Shown piece after piece: positions 59,174 through 64,000 of a DNA stretch of 64,000 nucleotides. Position 1 is the first letter of the stretch; each line of letters begins with the position of its first letter. Source of the DNA: Gordionus sp. m RMFG-2023 (Eukaryota > Nematomorpha > Gordioida > Chordodea > Parachordodidae); NCBI RefSeq assembly GCF_954871325.1, contig NC_088777.1, positions 4,714,509-4,778,508 on the forward strand, given 5' to 3'. Under the pieces are notes generated by a model. The model did no database searches. It worked only from the letters and a program-made list of their open reading frames with translations, and had not been told where the DNA came from. Both the position numbers and the translations under genes were made by a program.

Positions 59174-62100
59174 TCTAAATAAGATTTTTTTTTTAAGGAT
59201 GCATCTTTAAATATTTTTAATAAATTTTCTATTTTTAAATAAAATATGAGTTTCCCACCCTCGGCACCAGTTGAAAGTGTTTAGGTCCAGCGAAAGCTTT
59301 ACTGACAACGTTTAGTATCGTTAGAAAATTTTTAGCTATTTAATGTAAATTTTGATAGGCTCATGGCAATTAGTTTAGTAGATTCTCCAGTGGCATTTTA
59401 AAAAAATATCACATTCACATCTATTAATAAATTTTTTTTTTGAAAAGTGTTTCCCTATTTTATAAACTTTAGAAAAAATTCAATAATAATTTATTCTTTA
59501 ATTCTCGCGTGATATAGACTCTTTAACAAGTCCCGATTTATAATATTTTTTATAAATAAAAAATAAATTTGTATAAAATTTTGTAAATATTGCAATTTTT
59601 GTTATAATCGTATAGTGGAATGAAAACGGATGCCAAATTCGTATTATATTACAAATGTTTAAAAATTTCCTGCATACATATGGGCGTTAATATATTTATA
59701 TTTTGCATCTTTTAAATTAGGTTTGAATGATATTTCAGTCAGTTCCATAATACTTTTTGCCAAAGTGTGTAGGAGCTACTGGGTGTATTTCAGATGTGAG
59801 AAGTAATAAACCAGGAAATTCTTGTGCTATCATCTTTAAGCCTGTTAATTTTTACATTTTTGTATTAAATAGAATGTGTTACTTTTGAGGAATTATTATA
59901 GTAAAATAAAAAAATGTTTATTCATTATTATATATCATATATATCAAAAATAATGGGAGTTAACTTAACTAGTAGGTGTGCAAAATAAATTCAAAACGAT
60001 TATATTATTTTCAACCACATTATTTTCTTTGAGTGTCTGTATAGCTTGAATTACTTTGCTTCCACTGCCTTAAAAAAATATTTAAAATAATAATATAATT
60101 ATCAGTGACAAAACCCTCGTAATAATTTTACACGAGGAAAATACAAATTAGCGAAGCAAATTTAAAATTGCTTAATATCTAAGATGCATACCTAAATTTG
60201 ATTTGATCCGTAATTCATGATTATTAATAACAAAATTATTCGAACCGAATAAAGAAAATCTATTATTTGTCAATATATTTATTTGATCGAATTATTCGTA
60301 AATATTTAATCTATTCTCCTTGTTAAACTTTATATAATCTTTTTAAATTTTATTTTCACGTTCTATAATTCATTTTTTAAAATTTTTAATATAATCCATT
60401 TTTCCCCCATTCTTGGAAAATTTTTATAAAATTTAATTTTCAAATCGAATCAAATTATATCGTTTTTTTTATCTAAATGCAAATTTAAAAAAAAGTAAAA
60501 TTTTGTCTCATTACTTTAAAAACGAAAATTAATTTAAAAATGTCGAATTATTTTGTTGGATGACCAACATACCAACTTTACGCGGATAGCAAATTCCAAA
60601 CATTTAATAAAAATTTCCTTTTTCTTCGTCAAATTATACACATATTTTTTTTATATTTAATTTTTAAAATATATTTTTAATTCAATAGTGTATATGTAAA
60701 TGTTTATGTTTTAAATTAAAATAAGATATTAAAAAAAATGATTGGATAATTTTTTTAAAAAAAATCGGAAATAACAAGTTCAAGATTACCGTTTAGGTGA
60801 GAGAGAAGGGGGGGGGAGATGATGAATTTAAAATAAAATAGTGGGGGAAAAAAATATCAATGAATATGATATATTCGTATTCTTAATGTAAAAATTATAT
60901 GCAAATAACCTTGGGCCCCAACAAATCCCTAAATGAAGAGAGGATATTTCTTTATATTGAACAAAAACTTTATTATAAAAACAGAATCAGTCAAATTCAA
61001 TTATCCAATAGATCATTGATTTCAATATAAAACGGCTCAAAACGAGCCTTTTAACAATGCACTACTTATAAAGACAAATTTTGCTCATTTATAAAATAAA
61101 CAGTATATTGTTTAGTTCGATATTTTATTTTAAAAAATCAATTTTTTTCTTAATATTAAACTCAGCGCTTTATCATTGAATCGAATAAAGTTGTATAATT
61201 TAAGCTGTGATAATATTCCAATCATAAAAACTATAATATAATAAACTATTAAGATTGAACATATATTTTAGAGGTATTATGATAATACTTTTCTAAAATT
61301 TAACCCTGAAAAACTTAACCTTAGTAAACCTGAATTGCATATGGTAAATATTGGTATTGTTACACGTTATTCTTGAAAGAAGTGAGATACTTGGCAAAAC
61401 AGCTATTTTTTTTAGAAAAGCAACGTATTTAGCTACTTTCATAAAAAAAACATTAATAATTGTTACAGATATAAAAAAATGTAACGAAATATAAATTTTT
61501 TGTTATATTTTAATAATGTCATCTTTATATTATTATCCCGATGTCTAGAGTGGCCATCAGAAAGTATGAGCTTTGTTTTAATAAATAATTGCTCAACGCT
61601 AACACTTCTGGGCAAAGGTGGGGTATTTTATTTTGTCAATTAAGGTTGTACCTATCTACAAATTATTTTTACCGATCCGATATTTTCAGATATTATTTAT
61701 TAAAACCCGATCCGATATCCGATATTTATATTGATTCATAAAAGAATATTTATATTTATTTTTTTAAATCAACTAACTTTTACGAAAGATTAGGTGTAGG
61801 GGAGATCAGGGTTTTTCGGTTCAGCAGATTTTATTTTAAAACACCAGTAACGATTATAAAGTAAAAATTTTGTTTATAGAAATTCTAAGATATCCTATCC
61901 ATATTTGGAAAAGAAAATAATTTATATAATTTAGCTGTTTAAAATTTTTATTATATGACATGTTTTTTGGCGTGAAAATTACAACATTTCCATTCTACGT
62001 TTTTAATGTTGTATGTAAAAAAAATTGAAAGTTTAAACATGACAAAACGGACAATATATGAAAGTTACTATTTTAATATTTAGGAAAGTTTCAGATTGAT

Positions 62101-62210
62101 ATGTAAGGCATATTAAATTTATGTTAAGATCATATTAGTAATACTACCACCAATGGGGTTAGTAGAATAGTGGTTTGTGGGCTCGATCAATCAATATTTA
62201 TAATATTATT
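59174..62210. other. AT-rich spacer
   Basis: No gene recognised. It contains a G run (60808-60816), a foldback tip fragment near 61030 (AAACGGCTCAAAACGAGCC), and a fragment near 61660-61740 (ACCGATCCGATATTTTCAGA) resembling the ends of the nested hAT at 58203. Confidence 0.5.
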
Positions 62211-62357
62211 ATGGTACCTCAAATAATTAAAAAATTCCAAATAGAAAATTTTTTCACCATAAAGGATTATGAAGAAGCAATAAAATTGTATGAAAATGAT
62301 GTATCATCAAGAAAAGTAACATCTATCTATTACAAGTTAAAATATAATATTTTGTAA
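62211..62357 (+). CDS. Short exon-like frame, unknown
   Basis: Reads MVPQIIKKFQIENFFTIKDY then EEAIKLYENDVSSRK. The F-x-S/T-x-x-x-Y-E-E-A-I pattern loosely recalls the N-terminus of some MULE-type transposases, but the match is too short to assert. The end (ATTTT|GTAAAT) could be a splice donor. Possibly an exon, a transposon fragment or chance. Confidence 0.18.
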   Translation: MVPQIIKKFQIENFFTIKDYEEAIKLYENDVSSRKVTSIYYKLKYNIL

Positions 62358-62816
62358 ATTTAATATATAAAATGATAATTATTATATAAATTTAATCTAT
62401 GTAAATTTTTCATAATACATTTCAATTTTAATATAATATCAAGGCCTAAATAAATGCGAACTAAAATCTTCATATATATATTATTGTGATTGACATATTA
62501 TTTGATTAAATTCAAATTATAATTATATTACATTTTATTTATCATATATAAATATTAGCCTGATAATAAGATCAATTATTTAAAATGAATTATATTTAGC
62601 AAACAAAGTTTTTCGTGTATATCCTTGTAATTGACAATATATGATTCAAATAATTACATTTTAAATAGATATGAACATTTTAGTTATCAGGATATTTATT
62701 TTGGCCTGATAATAAGGTCCAATTAATGTTGTTATATTTAAATATAAGAATTAGATAAATTTTGAGTGAATTTATTATTTAAAATTTTTTTAATAACATT
62801 ATAAAAAAAATATAAA

Positions 62817-62894
62817 ATGGCTGGCACTATGCCCAAGATAGGTCAGGATAATAAACAAAAAATATTTGACGAGGAGGAAAATAAAATGGTTACA
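62817..62894 (+). CDS. Possible first coding exon, interrupted behind by a MITE
   Basis: The frame from 62817 reads MAGTMPKIGQDNKQKIFDEE then ENKMVT. Codons look protein-like against the AT-rich surroundings, and the MITE begins right at the end (62893). CA|GTAACG at 62893-62900 could be a splice donor and TTTCAG at about 63227-63232 an acceptor, after which EVKLSMVYLLKRYFKKYS is read before a stop. I recognise no family. This could equally be a chance frame. Confidence 0.2.
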
Positions 62895-63209
62895 GTAACG
62901 TAGCTAGGAATTTTTCTTAGAGGGGGTCCATACATATAAAAATTAATCATAACCACATCTTCGACAATATATAATAAATATATTTTTAAATGCAGGAATA
63001 ATATGTTATTCTTTATAATAATACTACCCAGAATAATTTCAATAGTAATATAATATCCTTCCACAAACATCAAAACCAGAAAAATATAAATATTAATGGT
63101 ATTTATTTGATATAAAGTCACTTTTAAGTCTTTTGAACGTATAATCTAAAAAAAAATTTGCTCTGGGAGGGGTCCAAACCCGAAAACCACCCCCGTAGCT
63201 ACGCCACTG
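62893..63209. mobile_element. CAGTGGCGTAGCT MITE, second copy lacking the hairpin module
   Basis: Same family as 54401, with perfect 8-bp duplications AATGGTTA (62885-62892 and 63210-63217). About 75 bp holding the three GC-rich hairpins are absent. The left terminus reads CAGTAACG where the family has CAGTGGCG, while the right terminus keeps CGCCACTG. The element lies directly behind a short open frame that starts at 62817. Confidence 0.93.
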
Positions 63210-63217
63210 AATGGTTA

Positions 63218-64000
63218 ATATCTTAATTTCAGGAAGTAAAACTCTCTATGGTTTATCTGTTAAAAAGATATTTTAAGAAATATAGCTAGCTATGAAGCAG
63301 CTTCTATTAAACAGCAAAAAAAAACACATTGTCAAAATATTTAAAAAAAGATGTTTGCATTATAACGCTTTAAATGCAAAGTATATAAAAGGTTGGGCGA
63401 ACGGGTTCTCTGCCAAAAAAAAATATTGTAAATAGAATATTATATAAATAAAACATATAAAAATCTATAAGATAATTTTTTTTTGTCTGTCTCATTAGGA
63501 AGCCTAATAAACCACTTGATTCGACTAACCCCATCGATGATCCAACTAACCACGGGTTTGGGGCTACTAGATTAAAAAAAAAATCACTTTTTACTAAACC
63601 TTATTATAAAATATTTTTAAAAAAACATAACAGTGTCTAAGTGTGATCGTGATTTTCAGGGCTATGATAATTTTAACATAAATTGCGCCGATTAGGCCCA
63701 GTTTCCAGTATTTTTTTTTATTCTTCAAAATTAATTTTAAAGGCATCGATGATGGATTTAAAAAAAATGCCAAATCAAGATTTTAGCCAAAATAATAATT
63801 ACCTATGCCTCGATATTTAGTAAACAGATGATCATTCGGGTTCATATTTTAACCCCAATGGTAAGACCTAAATAGCGAGCATCAATATAGCGAAAAATGT
63901 GAATATTCACAATAATTTTCACAAAAATGTCCGCCATATTTTTGATATGATTCCAACTGTAGCTGATAACCTTAAAAATTATCTTATATCAACTTGAAAT
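63218..64000. other. AT-rich spacer at the window end
   Basis: No gene recognised. A fragment at about 63760-63860 (AAATCAAGATTTTAGCCAAA) resembles the diverged foldback subfamily seen at 56713. Confidence 0.45.

Noticed and set aside
1-64000. CRISPR arrays, tRNA or rRNA genes, bacterial operons
   Set aside because: No regularly spaced repeat-spacer array, no cloverleaf or rRNA core recognised by eye, and the gene content is eukaryotic.

Overview
This window comes from the nuclear genome of an invertebrate animal. It is very AT-rich, gene-poor and crowded with transposons. The animal assignment rests on a recognisable spalt/SALL transcription factor gene with GT-AG introns. There are no operons, ribosome binding sites or other bacterial signatures. 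I cannot name the species from sequence alone.

Only two host genes are certain. The first is a spalt-like (SALL) zinc-finger gene on the plus strand (43260-49712). It can be assembled from seven exons with matching phases into a 1121-residue protein with three C2H2 finger pairs. The second is an intronless ZNF622/REI1-type 60S ribosome biogenesis factor on the minus strand (52434-53666). A six-unit 32-bp minisatellite lies just upstream of its start codon. A 68-codon ORF with a poly(A) signal (31328-31534, minus) and two short exon-like ORFs near 62.2 and 62.8 kb are weaker candidates.

The rest is transposon debris and low-complexity AT DNA. Decayed hAT transposase genes lie at about 5.7-7.1, 7.6-9.5, 23.1-24.4 and 58.2-59.0 kb. 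Many small non-autonomous elements have clear terminal inverted repeats, often with 8-bp target duplications. They include a CAATGAC-ended family (11721, 46538, 50658), a CAGAGTTGTTAAA family rich in TATCTAGATACAG repeats (29743, 42034, 50138), a CAGTGGCGTAGCT family with GC-rich hairpins (54401, 62893), a GGGCC-rich family (18096, about 24900, 38159), a foldback family starting TAGTGTTGTT (about eight copies or fragments), and one element with perfect 57-bp arms (40158). Two LINE 3' ends, a reverse-transcriptase remnant, two long pyrimidine microsatellites and sixteen or more G or C homopolymer runs complete the picture.

By region: 1-43 kb holds no certain gene and is a mosaic of elements in AT-rich spacer; 43-50 kb is the spalt gene with a MITE and a pre-miRNA-like hairpin in intron 3; 50-56 kb holds MITEs, ZNF622, a tandem duplication split by a MITE, and retroelement remnants; 56-64 kb is again elements and spacer. 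The two certain genes are neighbours facing convergently, but nothing suggests that they work together.
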